DNA of 64,000 bases from Cytophagaceae bacterium. GTDB lineage: Bacteria > Bacteroidota > Bacteroidia > Cytophagales > Cyclobacteriaceae. Of the stretch, positions 44,252-52,870 are shown in pieces. The stretch lies in contig CP030886.1 of the NCBI GenBank assembly GCA_006969745.1, positions 3,445,234-3,509,233 on the forward strand, in the 5' to 3' direction. Under the pieces are notes generated by a model. It was given only the letters and a program-made list of their open reading frames with translations. It searched no databases and had not been told where the DNA came from. The translations under genes were made by a program, and so were the position numbers. Each line of letters begins with the position of its first letter. Positions within the stretch are counted from its first letter, which is position 1.

Positions 44252-44275
44252 AAAAGCCGACTAAGGTCGGCTTTT
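44252..44275. terminator. Bidirectional terminator
   Basis: AAAAGCCGAC-TAAG-GTCGGCTTTT is a perfect 10 bp stem with A and T runs on both sides, starting at the stop of the GreA-like gene and 20 bases past the end of the converging protease gene. It serves both. Confidence 0.88.
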
Positions 44276-44295
44276 CGTGAGGGCGATTATTTGTA

Positions 44296-45135
44296 TTAAT
44301 ACAAGTATTCGAGTGCTGTGATGTCGTTAGGACCAAACTCTCCATCCTCATTTGCACTAAAGCAAGCAAGCATTACAGAGTTAGCATCGAATCCTGTAGG
44401 AGTACCCGGAATATGGATAGCTCCAACACCTCCGCTACCTTCATTTCCACCAGAACCACATGAAAGCGATCTGTTGAAATAGTCAGTGTGACGAAGACCT
44501 AAGCAGTGACCGATTTCGTGAGTGATCACGTGCTCAGTTGTATTAGTCCCATAGCTACTAGTACCTGACTGAATTTGAACGAATTTGTAAGGGTTGCCGC
44601 CAGATGGAAATCCAGCAGAACCACCGCCTCCGCCACTCACTCGATAAACTACCATATCGTATGCTTGATAGTTGGTTCCATAAGCAAGTGTGAAATTCAA
44701 ACCAATGTTAATTCTGTTGTAATTGTTAACAGCCCACTGGAGTGCAGTTCTCATTGTGTTGTCAAGCGCATTAGATCCTCCTGTGTACCCAAGCACAGTG
44801 ATCGTTTGATTGTTGCTCACAAGGTTGCTGGTTCTGTACTGCTCTCCAAGTTGCCCCAACTCATATGTACTCTTCAACATTTCCTCCATTTGTTCTTCGG
44901 AAATCTTGATGTCGCCCTCAAGTACATATTGAACTGATGAAACTCCGGTAATCGGATTTAGTTCGTTGATTCTTTGGATGTCGCTTAGGTCCATAAATCC
45001 AAGTTCATCAAACTTAGCCAAGATCTCATCCGAAATCTCGTCTGCTACCGGTCCTTCCTCAGTTGAACAAGAGGTAAAACCGAACGCTAGAAACATTACT
45101 AGCACGCTACATAGCGCATAATTTAATCTTCTCAT
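44296..45135 (-). CDS. HEIGH-type (M57-like) zinc metalloprotease lipoprotein
   Basis: The start is set at 45135 (MRRLNYALCSVLVMFLAFGF), with the lipobox Cys near 23. Of 279 residues, the N-terminal ~100 form a pro-region, then a catalytic domain with VITHEIGHCLGLRH: zinc ligands His206, His210 and His216 and catalytic Glu207, the extended metzincin motif HExxHxxGxxH. The Pfam family of this motif is the 'dual-action HEIGH' peptidase. It is predicted to sit on the outer membrane. Its leader shares TTAACCTAAT plus ATGAGAAGA with the subtilase gene at 52871, and it is divergent from another subtilase. Confidence 0.88.
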   Translation of the reverse strand: MRRLNYALCSVLVMFLAFGFTSCSTEEGPVADEISDEILAKFDELGFMDLSDIQRINELNPITGVSSVQYVLEGDIKISEEQMEEMLKSTYELGQLGEQYRTSNLVSNNQTITVLGYTGGSNALDNTMRTALQWAVNNYNRINIGLNFTLAYGTNYQAYDMVVYRVSGGGGGSAGFPSGGNPYKFVQIQSGTSSYGTNTTEHVITHEIGHCLGLRHTDYFNRSLSCGSGGNEGSGGVGAIHIPGTPTGFDANSVMLACFSANEDGEFGPNDITALEYLY

Positions 45136-45383
45136 AATAAATATTAGGTTAAACAATTAGCACCAAAATAAAATTCTGTTTTGATAAATAAAAACAATAT
45201 TCCATTTATTTATCAACATTATCACTTGATAAACAGAATAAAATATGGTATTGAATACTAATAATCCAATTAAAATTCCTTAAAATACAATTAATTAGTT
45301 ATAATATTTGATTTATATGTTTAATCGACTAATAATATTTGTTAATCGATAATATGTGGTGTTTTGTCTAATTTGGCAAACCT
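45136..45383. promoter_or_regulatory. Divergent promoter region with long inverted repeats
   Basis: TTGATAAATAAA (45181-45192) and TTTATTTATCAA (45205-45216) form a perfect 12 bp inverted repeat with a 12-base loop. A third TTGATAAA half lies at 45227-45234. Outside these, ATTCTGTTT (45173-45181) pairs with AAACAGAAT (45231-45239). The region separates a divergent metalloprotease and subtilase, so it is a candidate shared operator. Confidence 0.55.
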
Positions 45384-48158
45384 ATGAGAGGGATGGTTTT
45401 TTATGTATTCCTGATTGTTGGGTCAATCATGGGATCAGCACAAGAAATTGACGGTTGGAAACACTATACGACAAATGCTTTAAAGTCTGAGTTACCAGGT
45501 GAGGAGCAAATCTTCCTCTTTGAGGGCACTATGGATGAGATCAGGCACACACTTGGCAAACACAAGGTGCTTCGATCCATAGATAATAATCATCACATCG
45601 TGAGAGGAACAATAACGAAGCCTTATCAAAGAGTCTGGAGTGTAAATAATCAATGGAAGTTGAACCTTCAAAAAGACGCCAAAGGCACTAAATTTTATAT
45701 TGTAACCACTCCTTCATTTGATACCTCATTGCTTTCCAATTTTAAGGTGATAGCGAAATTCCCATCGCATAATACTTATTTAATAGAATCCAGATATAAG
45801 CAGATCAAATCGACGCTACTGGAAAATCCTGAGATCATCCACATCACCAATAAGGTCTACCAACCATCGGTTGAGAGCCGAGTGATAGATTTGAATTTAA
45901 ACCCCAACAGGATCAACAAAATTCATCATGAGTTCCCTGAACTTAATGGATCCACGGAAACCATCTCAATCCAGGAGAATAGTTTTGATATTAATGATAT
46001 AGACCTTATTGGCAGAAGTTTGATTTCAGGCTTAGAAAGTGAAACTGTAGATAATCATGCCACGGAGATGGCTACTATAATCGCCGGAGCAGGCAATTCA
46101 TTTATCACTGGCAGAGGAGTCACAAGTGAATCTTTAATTGTATCATCTGATTTTTTCAACGCCATGCCGGATTCTGATCAAGATTATGCTGAGTTTGGAA
46201 TTAACACCCAAAATCATTCATATGGAATTACTCGGGCAAATGAATATGGGATAGAGGCACGAGCATTTGATCTTAGTGCATATACCAACAAAAATTTGCT
46301 TCATGTTTTTTCCAGCGGAAATGAAGGAAGAGAGCTAGCGTCAGATGGAATCTATGAAGGCATTGAAGGATATGCGAACCTTACCGGCAATATCAAGATG
46401 TCAAAGAATTCATTGGTAGTTGGATCTGTAGATACTGTAGATATAGCTCCCAATTTTGTATCCAGAGGACCTGCATATGACGGACGTATCAAACCTGAGG
46501 TGGTTGCCTACAGTGTAGTGGGTAGTTCTAATTCTGCAGCTCTTGTGTCAGGGGTGAGTGCTTTGCTGCAACACGCATTCAGAGAAGAAACCGGGAGCAG
46601 CTTACCTTCCGCTCTGGTAAAAGCTTTAATTATAAATGGAGCTGTAGATGTAGGTGTCGAAGGCCCTGATTTTATCACGGGTTACGGAAATGTAAATGCC
46701 TGGCGAAGTTTAGAAGCTCTGATGAATGATCGGTATTATTCCGGCTCTGTTGAAAATGGAGAAATTGATTCTTTTGTACTAGCCGTTCCTCCGAATGCTG
46801 TCAATCTCAAAGTATTGATTTGCTGGACAGATCCACCCGCAAATTTGAACGACTTTCAAGCTTTGGTTAATAATTTGGATTTGAGGTTGACAGGCAGTTC
46901 AGGCACCCTTCTTCCATGGATATTGGATGCAGACCCAAACATGGAATCTTTAGAAAATCCGGCCACAAGAGGTGTAGATAATCTAAATAATGTAGAGCAA
47001 GTAACCATTGCAAATCCGGAGACAAGCTATACGGTAGAAGTTGAGGCTACCTCCATTTCCGGTTCCCAGGATTTTTATGTCGTTTGGCAATACGACCTTG
47101 AAGATACCTTTGAATGGGATTTTCCGACTGCCAGTGACAATATGCCTTACAATGGAGAGACAGGTTCTTATTTTAGATGGACTACAACAAAAAGCGGTAC
47201 TGCAACGCTATCTTATACCATAGATGAAACGAATTGGATCGTCTTAAGTGAAAACGTAAATCTTGAGACTGGATATTGGAGATGGAACAATCCTCCGATA
47301 ATAGGAGACGAGGTTCGTGCTCGTATCGAGATCAACGGGGAAAGCTTCGAAACCGAATGGTTTACAGTTTCCGAGCCTCTTTCTTCTAAAGTAGGCTTTA
47401 ATTGCAGCGATTCATTAATGCTCCGATGGTCTCCTGCAGATAATGCTATGGATTACACCATTAGAAATTTAGGAGCAGAGTCGCTTGAAGAATATGCTAC
47501 GACTTCAGATACTTTTTTGGTGATACCAAATAAAGGCAGCTTCTCGAGTCGTATGTTTTCCATTCAGCCCAATCTGCCCGGAGGTAAGGAGCTTCTTCCG
47601 ACACCCACCTTCGATTATGCATTACAGGGAATTGAGTGTTATGTCTTCTCTTTTTTTCAAAGTGTAGCACTTGACACAGGTATTTATCTAAACTTATCAT
47701 TGGGTACAACCTATGGAATAGACAGGATTGTTCTGGAACGTAATAATTTTTCTGAGTTCGAAGAAATACAGATAATTGAGGAGGTAGACAAAGAGGTAAT
47801 TTCTTATTTGGATAGCAGCCCCAATCAGGGATACAATGAGCATCGGGCCACTATTTACTTCAGCAATGGCGAATTACTCAATTTATCCGCCGGGACTTCT
47901 TTTTACTTGACTGAAGAACCTCTGAGAATATTTCCTAATCCTATCAGAGCCGGCGAGTCATTCTCCATCATTACACGAGCGTTTGAAGAAAAAACACCCT
48001 TACTGGAAATCATCGATGATCAGGGTGGTCTTGTACATAGGCAGGAAATACTAGGTACTCAGGATGTGATTCCGACAGGCGGTGTGAGTTCAGGAATCTA
48101 CTATTACCGGTTGTACGCAGATGACAGAATCTATACGGGTCGAATTTTAATTCGCTAG
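45384..48158 (+). CDS. Subtilisin-like (S8) serine peptidase, T9SS cargo
   Basis: The product has 924 residues. The signal is about 1-20 (MRGMVFYVFLIVGSIMGSAQ), followed by a pro-region. The S8 domain has likely Asp202 (SFDINDID), His225 (NHATEMAT), Asn in VFSSGNEG and Ser384 (SNSAALVSG). The Ser motif departs from GTSMAAP, so activity is probable but needs checking. Beta-rich C-terminal domains and a T9SS sorting domain (IFPNPIRAGESF, GIYYYRLY) follow. It is secreted and probably degrades extracellular protein. It shares the upstream region with the HEIGH metalloprotease gene. Confidence 0.86.
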   Translation: MRGMVFYVFLIVGSIMGSAQEIDGWKHYTTNALKSELPGEEQIFLFEGTMDEIRHTLGKHKVLRSIDNNHHIVRGTITKPYQRVWSVNNQWKLNLQKDAKGTKFYIVTTPSFDTSLLSNFKVIAKFPSHNTYLIESRYKQIKSTLLENPEIIHITNKVYQPSVESRVIDLNLNPNRINKIHHEFPELNGSTETISIQENSFDINDIDLIGRSLISGLESETVDNHATEMATIIAGAGNSFITGRGVTSESLIVSSDFFNAMPDSDQDYAEFGINTQNHSYGITRANEYGIEARAFDLSAYTNKNLLHVFSSGNEGRELASDGIYEGIEGYANLTGNIKMSKNSLVVGSVDTVDIAPNFVSRGPAYDGRIKPEVVAYSVVGSSNSAALVSGVSALLQHAFREETGSSLPSALVKALIINGAVDVGVEGPDFITGYGNVNAWRSLEALMNDRYYSGSVENGEIDSFVLAVPPNAVNLKVLICWTDPPANLNDFQALVNNLDLRLTGSSGTLLPWILDADPNMESLENPATRGVDNLNNVEQVTIANPETSYTVEVEATSISGSQDFYVVWQYDLEDTFEWDFPTASDNMPYNGETGSYFRWTTTKSGTATLSYTIDETNWIVLSENVNLETGYWRWNNPPIIGDEVRARIEINGESFETEWFTVSEPLSSKVGFNCSDSLMLRWSPADNAMDYTIRNLGAESLEEYATTSDTFLVIPNKGSFSSRMFSIQPNLPGGKELLPTPTFDYALQGIECYVFSFFQSVALDTGIYLNLSLGTTYGIDRIVLERNNFSEFEEIQIIEEVDKEVISYLDSSPNQGYNEHRATIYFSNGELLNLSAGTSFYLTEEPLRIFPNPIRAGESFSIITRAFEEKTPLLEIIDDQGGLVHRQEILGTQDVIPTGGVSSGIYYYRLYADDRIYTGRILIR

Positions 48159-48304
48159 AAATACATTAACTTATTGCCTGATAAACAGATAGTTATGAAT
48201 TATTTTGTTTTTTTTCATACTATCTAAAACTTTTTTGAATCGAGGATCATCCTTGAATAAACCTAGCGTATGAGAAAGAGTTTTGTAGAAATCAATCAGA
48301 AGTT

Positions 48305-48937
48305 ATGCATGCTAATCAAGTAAGATCGGCAATGGTACCATTGGAGATTCTGATTGAGAAAGCAATGACGGGCGATGAGTCATCCTTCAACCAATTGGTA
48401 AACCTTTGGTATAAGCGTATATATAATTATGCGCTGAAGCAATGTTCCTACGAAGATGTAGCAGCGGACATTACGCAGCGAACCTTCATTGCGGTTTTTA
48501 AAAACCTCAAAAAACTGAAAGATGTAGGGAGCTTTAAGCCATGGATTTATCGAATAGCTACAAACTTTTGTCATCAGGAGGGAAGAAAAATATCCAGGTC
48601 CAAAACAGTTCCTTTCACAATGACTCAGAATGATGACGGTGAGTCAACGGTAAAAGAAGAGGGAGAAGCTGAAGGTGTGCTATTCAATCCGGAGATGAGC
48701 TACCGCCAACAGGAGCTCGAGAAGATCTTGTTTGGTTGCTTGCAAGAACTCCCAAAAGATCAGAGAAGTGTAATTATTATGAAGGAATATGAGGGAATGA
48801 AATTTAGGGAAATAGCCGAGATACTTAAGACTTCTGAAAACACGGTCAAGACCTGGCTTTATAGGGGGTTGAAGTTATTGAGGCAGCAATTGGAAGAAAA
48901 AAGTATTACAAAAGAAACATTGAGTTATGAAATATAA
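48305..48937 (+). CDS. ECF sigma factor
   Basis: The 210 residues hold region 2 (ALKQCSYEDVAADITQRTFI, FKPWIYRIATNFCH) and region 4 (LPKDQRSVIIMKEYEGMKF, REIAEILKTSENTVKTWLYR). The linker between the two is long and acidic (DDGESTVKEEGEAEG). It overlaps the next gene by 11 bases. That gene encodes a membrane protein with an anti-sigma-type N-terminus, so the pair probably forms a switch that responds to an envelope signal. Confidence 0.92.
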   Translation: MHANQVRSAMVPLEILIEKAMTGDESSFNQLVNLWYKRIYNYALKQCSYEDVAADITQRTFIAVFKNLKKLKDVGSFKPWIYRIATNFCHQEGRKISRSKTVPFTMTQNDDGESTVKEEGEAEGVLFNPEMSYRQQELEKILFGCLQELPKDQRSVIIMKEYEGMKFREIAEILKTSENTVKTWLYRGLKLLRQQLEEKSITKETLSYEI

Positions 48938-49730
48938 ACCAGAAGAATCGACATTGATATCATATCTGTATGGTGAATTGTCGGCAGAGGAGCAAGCCAA
49001 AGTAGAAGAGTATCTTTCTGGGAATGAGGAGGCCAGGAGGGAATTGGAGGAGTTGAGATCGACGCTCTCCATTATGGGACAGCTCAAGGACAAAGTGGTA
49101 GACGTTCCTACTTTCACATTCGATCAATCATCTCGTGTGGTTGTAGCAGAAGCTTCTACTGTCAGTTTTTGGAAGAAAACCATGGCAATAGCAGCAAGTG
49201 TTGCCGTACTGATTTTCATTGGCTACCTCACTAATTTCAATGTATCTGTCGGAGAGCAGGGCTTTCAGTTGGCATTTGGTAATCAAAATTCAGGATTTTC
49301 TCATGAAGAAGTTCAATCGATGATAACAGAAGCCATTGCTAAGAATAACAATGAGTTGAATAGACAATTGGCTAGCAGAGAAGCCGACATTAAAGAATTT
49401 GCTGCCGACAGGGATCAATCATTGCAAAATCAATTTGTGAAACAAGTAAACAATGGAGCAAAGTCTGAGCCAGATTGGGAAAGCGAACGACAACAATATC
49501 TAGCCTATCTCAAGCAGCTGATCGAAGACTCAGAAGCAATGCAAAAAAGATATACTGATCAAGTGCTCACTGACTTTGCAATCTTTCTTGATATTCAAAG
49601 ACAAAACGATATGGAAGTATTCCAAACCAGATTAAACAATCTGGAAGACAACACAGAGTTGAATAGTTACAAAACAGATCAAATTCTATCCAATCTTGGT
49701 TCAGATGTAGAAAACCCTAACCAATATTGA
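48927..49730 (+). CDS. Probable membrane-bound anti-sigma factor
   Basis: The product has 267 residues. The N-terminal ~50 (ISYLYGELSAEEQAKVEEYL, GNEEARRELEEL) has the helical anti-sigma pattern but no zinc Cys/His set. A membrane helix is at about 88-105 (MAIAASVAVLIFIGYL). The rest is a periplasmic, Glu/Gln-rich coiled coil ending YKTDQIL. It starts inside the sigma gene (11-base overlap), and the next gene's chosen start lies 27 bases after its stop. It should bind the sigma factor and release it on an outside signal, by analogy with RseA-like proteins. Confidence 0.82.
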   Translation: MKYKPEESTLISYLYGELSAEEQAKVEEYLSGNEEARRELEELRSTLSIMGQLKDKVVDVPTFTFDQSSRVVVAEASTVSFWKKTMAIAASVAVLIFIGYLTNFNVSVGEQGFQLAFGNQNSGFSHEEVQSMITEAIAKNNNELNRQLASREADIKEFAADRDQSLQNQFVKQVNNGAKSEPDWESERQQYLAYLKQLIEDSEAMQKRYTDQVLTDFAIFLDIQRQNDMEVFQTRLNNLEDNTELNSYKTDQILSNLGSDVENPNQY

Positions 49731-49756
49731 TTTTAAAGGACTATAAATTATTAACC

Positions 49757-50899
49757 ATGAAAATGACTAAAAAAAGTATAACCGGTATCCTAATACTCGC
49801 ATTGAGCATGAGCTTTTCGTATGGTCAGTCGATTGACGAAAAACGTATGGATCGGGACCTTAAGGTAGCAGAAAACATTCTGAATACTTTGGCGAGCGGA
49901 GAGAGCCGTCTCCGATTTCACAACAACATTGAGAGCAATTACATGCCGGATTATGGAGTGATATTCAGCATTCCCAAAGTAAACTATATATATGCCACCC
50001 GGGCTCAAGGTACTGCTGTATACAGTGGAGGTGGTAGTGGGACTTATGTGATAGCAACTGCGGATGATGACGAGGATTCTGACGATGACGAAAAAGTAGT
50101 CGCAGATCAAGCTAAAAAAGCAGAACAAAAGCGAGAAAAAATGGCTAAAGATGCCGAAAGTCAGTTGAAAGAGCAGATGACAATTTTTCTGGTCGATTAT
50201 GCAGATTTGATAGGTCAGTTAAAGCCGTCAGATAGGATAGTAGTTCAGTCCAGAGGAAATGACAATCGAATATTTTACTCAGGAAGCAGGTCAAGCAGCA
50301 TGCAAAATACCTTTTCAGCTCAAATACTGAAAGGCGACCTGATTGCTTTCAAGCAAGGGAAATTGAATCGAGACGAGGTGATTAAGAAAATAATCTTCAA
50401 GACTCCGGAAGAGAACGGTGAAATTGCCAAAGATTTGGAATTGTTTTCAACCATTTTCGCTCGCCTCTATGAGCCTGATTTATCTTCTACCTATTACTCA
50501 TCTTCCCGTACGCTAGGCTACACAAGTCTTGAAGGCTTTGGAGTGACCTTTAATATGAAACTTTATTCTTCGACAAGCGACAATGGTCTGCACACCATTC
50601 GAACTACCGGCGAAAGTGGTTTGACCCAGGACGAGCGAAACGAAAAAGTAAACGCCATGTATCCAGAATTTGAGAGAACATTCAAAGAAAATCTGATGGA
50701 TTATGGGCGGACAATTAAAAGTCTGGACTCGGATGAAACATTAGTAATGAAAGTGAAGCTAACAGAATGCAGAGGCTGTGAAATGCCGGAAGCTATAGAA
50801 GTAAGTGTCAAAGGGAAAACACTTCAAAACTATGACAAAGGTTCGATCTCCAGAGACGAAGCGATAAAGCAAATAACAGTGAAAAGAAAGGATAAATAG
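49757..50899 (+). CDS. Secreted protein of unknown function in the sigma operon
   Basis: I chose ATG 49757 (MKMTKKSITGILILALSMSF), which starts a clean signal peptide. A start at 49727, overlapping the previous gene, is possible but puts ten extra residues in front. The 380 residues include a Lys/Asp-rich linker (about 95-130, DDDEDSDDDEKVVADQ), beta-rich domains before and after, and CRGCEMPEAIEVSVKGK near the end, with a CxxC pair. No family was recognised. As third gene of a sigma/anti-sigma operon, it is a likely effector or sensor. Confidence 0.75.
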   Translation: MKMTKKSITGILILALSMSFSYGQSIDEKRMDRDLKVAENILNTLASGESRLRFHNNIESNYMPDYGVIFSIPKVNYIYATRAQGTAVYSGGGSGTYVIATADDDEDSDDDEKVVADQAKKAEQKREKMAKDAESQLKEQMTIFLVDYADLIGQLKPSDRIVVQSRGNDNRIFYSGSRSSSMQNTFSAQILKGDLIAFKQGKLNRDEVIKKIIFKTPEENGEIAKDLELFSTIFARLYEPDLSSTYYSSSRTLGYTSLEGFGVTFNMKLYSSTSDNGLHTIRTTGESGLTQDERNEKVNAMYPEFERTFKENLMDYGRTIKSLDSDETLVMKVKLTECRGCEMPEAIEVSVKGKTLQNYDKGSISRDEAIKQITVKRKDK

Positions 50900-50921
50900 T
50901 AAATACGTTTGTTAAAAAAGT

Positions 50922-50952
50922 AACCCATCAGATGTTCTGATGGGTTTTTTGT
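50922..50952 (+). terminator. Terminator of the sigma operon
   Basis: AACCCATCAG and CTGATGGGTT form a perfect 10 bp stem with a 5-base loop, followed by TTTT. It lies between the operon and the converging ssb gene and may end both. Confidence 0.88.
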
Positions 50953-50960
50953 TTTCTAAA

Positions 50961-51296
50961 TCACTCCTTCTTACCTATCATTAAGAGCTCATTAAGGCTT
51001 ATTTCAGTGATGTATTTTTTCTCACCGTCCTTCTCATAAGACCGGTTAATGAGTTTGCCCTCCATGGCGATTTCACTTCCTTTGCTTAGGTAGTTTTCTA
51101 CTACATCTACTTTCTTACCCCAGACTACTATATTGTGCCATTGAGTGTCTGTTACTTTCTCACCTTTATTGTTGTAATAAGTCTCATTGGTTGCCAAAGA
51201 AAAGCTGGCCATTTTCTTACCACTTTCAAAGTTTCGAACTTCGGGATCGTTACCTAATCTACCAATTAGTTGTACGCTGTTTTTAAGTCGTTTCAT
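50961..51296 (-). CDS. ssb: Single-stranded DNA-binding protein
   Basis: I set the start at 51296 (MKRLKNSVQLIGRLGNDPEV). The 90 codons further upstream in frame do not look like SSB and overlap the divergent gene. The 111 residues are one OB fold, with QWHNIVVWGKKVDVVENYL and GSEIAMEGKLINRSY. The C-terminal acidic tail (DDDIPF-type) that recruits partner proteins in longer SSBs is missing. It is a short or accessory SSB, common in Bacteroidetes beside a full-length one. Confidence 0.88.
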   Translation of the reverse strand: MKRLKNSVQLIGRLGNDPEVRNFESGKKMASFSLATNETYYNNKGEKVTDTQWHNIVVWGKKVDVVENYLSKGSEIAMEGKLINRSYEKDGEKKYITEISLNELLMIGKKE

Positions 51297-51477
51297 AAAC
51301 TGTATGTTTAATTTATTGAATGATTCACCTTGATGGTAGATGAATTGTCGATTGACGAAAGCAAAGATTAGTGGGATGCCAGGCTTTATTCGGTTGGAAA
51401 TCAATTGTATTCGTTTGTTTACCATTTGTAGCCATTTGTAATTAGATTTTTTTTGTTCCAGCTCATACATTGGAAGC

Positions 51478-51831
51478 ATGGAAAAAAAATGTCCCGAATG
51501 CGATAAGCCTGTTTTTGGCCGAATTGATAAGAAGTATTGTTCAGATGCGTGTAGAAATGCGTTCAACAATAGAATAAATGCTTCAGCAAATAATTACATG
51601 AGAAATGTGAACAATCTTTTGGCCAAGAACAGGAGGATTCTAGCCGAACTAAATCCGTCTGGCAAGCGAAAGGCACATAAAGATCAATTACTCAGGAAAG
51701 GATTTGACTTTGATTTTTTTACTAACAGCTATCAAACCAAAGCTGGTGATATCTATCGGTTTTGCTACGAACAAGGATATTTAATGTTGGAAGGTGGGTA
51801 TGTGTTGCTTGTTGAGCGTGAGGGTAAGTGA
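51478..51831 (+). CDS. Small zinc-ribbon protein of unknown function
   Basis: The product has 117 residues. A zinc ribbon is at the N-terminus, CPECDKPVFG...KKYCSDACRNAF (C-x2-C, C-x3-C), followed by a helical, Asn-rich segment (NNRINASANNYMRNVNNLL) and a C-terminal beta-hairpin region with YQTKAGDIYRFCYEQGY. The ribbon resembles those of DUF2116-type and other small nucleic-acid-binding proteins. There is no signal peptide. It is divergent from ssb with 181 bases between. Confidence 0.72.
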   Translation: MEKKCPECDKPVFGRIDKKYCSDACRNAFNNRINASANNYMRNVNNLLAKNRRILAELNPSGKRKAHKDQLLRKGFDFDFFTNSYQTKAGDIYRFCYEQGYLMLEGGYVLLVEREGK

Positions 51832-51903
51832 TATTTTCAACTTAAAATCAAACAATTGTTGTGATATATGATTTATATAGTTGTAACCAATAATATCACT
51901 ACT

Positions 51904-52143
51904 ATGCCTAAACCCAACATTGCAGACAAGCAACCTAAGCCTGTAGAATTAGAAGCTGGAAAAACCTATGCCTGGTGTTCATGTGGACAATCAACCAATC
52001 AACCTTTTTGTGACGGCTCTCATGCCGGTACCGAATTTTCACCCAAGGTATTCAAAGCAGAAGAAACTAAAACTGCATACATGTGTATGTGCAAGCATAC
52101 CGATAACCCCGGGTTTTGCGATGGATCACACAAAGATCTCTAA
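51904..52143 (+). CDS. Two-motif CDGSH iron-sulfur protein
   Basis: The start is ATG 51904 (MPKPNIADKQPKPVELEAGK). The 79 residues carry two CDGSH motifs, CSCGQSTNQPFCDGSH (25-40) and CMCKHTDNPGFCDGSH (61-76), like the double-motif Miner2-type proteins. Each would bind a 2Fe-2S cluster through three Cys and one His. It is cytoplasmic. It is unrelated in arrangement to the larger CDGSH protein at 18528. It converges with the lipoprotein gene, leaving only three bases between stops. Confidence 0.92.
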   Translation: MPKPNIADKQPKPVELEAGKTYAWCSCGQSTNQPFCDGSHAGTEFSPKVFKAEETKTAYMCMCKHTDNPGFCDGSHKDL

Positions 52144-52146
52144 CAG

Positions 52147-52569
52147 TTACCAGGTTGCGTGATCCAGATTGGCATCTATCACTGTTATGGAATCCCCGAC
52201 AATCTTGAAAGGGTGACAAATACATTTGTCTGGACATTGAATTAATGTACAAACAACTTTCTCTCCGTCCAGAAGAAACAAACTGTATTCTCCTGCAGGT
52301 AGTTTAATTTCATACTTGCCTTCCTGATTCGCAATAAGTCTCCTGATCAGTAAATCTTCGTTAAACTCTTCAGCCAGCGAAGTGATGAGTATGGTCGCTG
52401 AGATGGGTCGGGGTTCACAAGGTTTTACGCCCGGTCCGGGCATGCAGTTTCCTTCATAAATTCCGATTGTTCCTTTGAGAATACCAGTGGTTTCATTTGC
52501 TTGTTGTGCTACACACGATGAGAGCATCAAAATGATTAAAAATGAGGACTTTATGGTTTTCAAATACAT
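52147..52569 (-). CDS. Small lipoprotein with a carboxypeptidase-regulatory-like domain
   Basis: The start is set at 52569 (MYLKTIKSSFLIILMLSSC), with the lipobox Cys at 19. The 140 residues contain a beta-sandwich like the CarboxypepD regulatory fold (GTIGIYEGNCMPGPG, GKYEIKLPAGEYSLFLLDG) and several Cys (CTLIQCPDKCICH) near the C-terminus that could form disulfides. No family name is certain. It may be anchored on the outer membrane. It stands alone. Confidence 0.68.
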   Translation of the reverse strand: MYLKTIKSSFLIILMLSSCVAQQANETTGILKGTIGIYEGNCMPGPGVKPCEPRPISATILITSLAEEFNEDLLIRRLIANQEGKYEIKLPAGEYSLFLLDGEKVVCTLIQCPDKCICHPFKIVGDSITVIDANLDHATW

Positions 52570-52870
52570 CAAGCTTTTGTACACTTTTATTATCAAATAT
52601 TTCCCAATTTATCGAATTTCGTCTATTATATTCGGTATTTCATCGATCTTCCGAAACAATTGTTATCATATGATAATCCATATTGTTCACTATTTAGTGC
52701 AAATTCTCATTTGATAATGACATTATTTTCATATATAAAAAATAATATACTGAAAATACATAAATATTAAAATATAATATTGATTTCGTATTTTTAAGAC
52801 AAAGGTTATTGGAAGTCGCTGAAAAATACCTTTATATTCGTCGGATTATTCTTAACCTAATCGTATTATT
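52570..52870. promoter_or_regulatory. AT-rich promoter region of the large subtilase gene
   Basis: A perfect 14 bp palindrome TTATCATATGATAA lies at 52663-52676. A weak -7-like TACCTTTA is at 52827-52834. TTAACCTAAT (52852-52861), nine bases before the start, is shared with the HEIGH protease gene leader. No coding frame is visible. Confidence 0.5.

Noticed and set aside
50961-51569. 202-residue version of SSB using an upstream start
   Set aside because: The first 91 residues are not SSB-like and overlap the start of the divergent zinc-ribbon gene; the OB fold begins at 51296.
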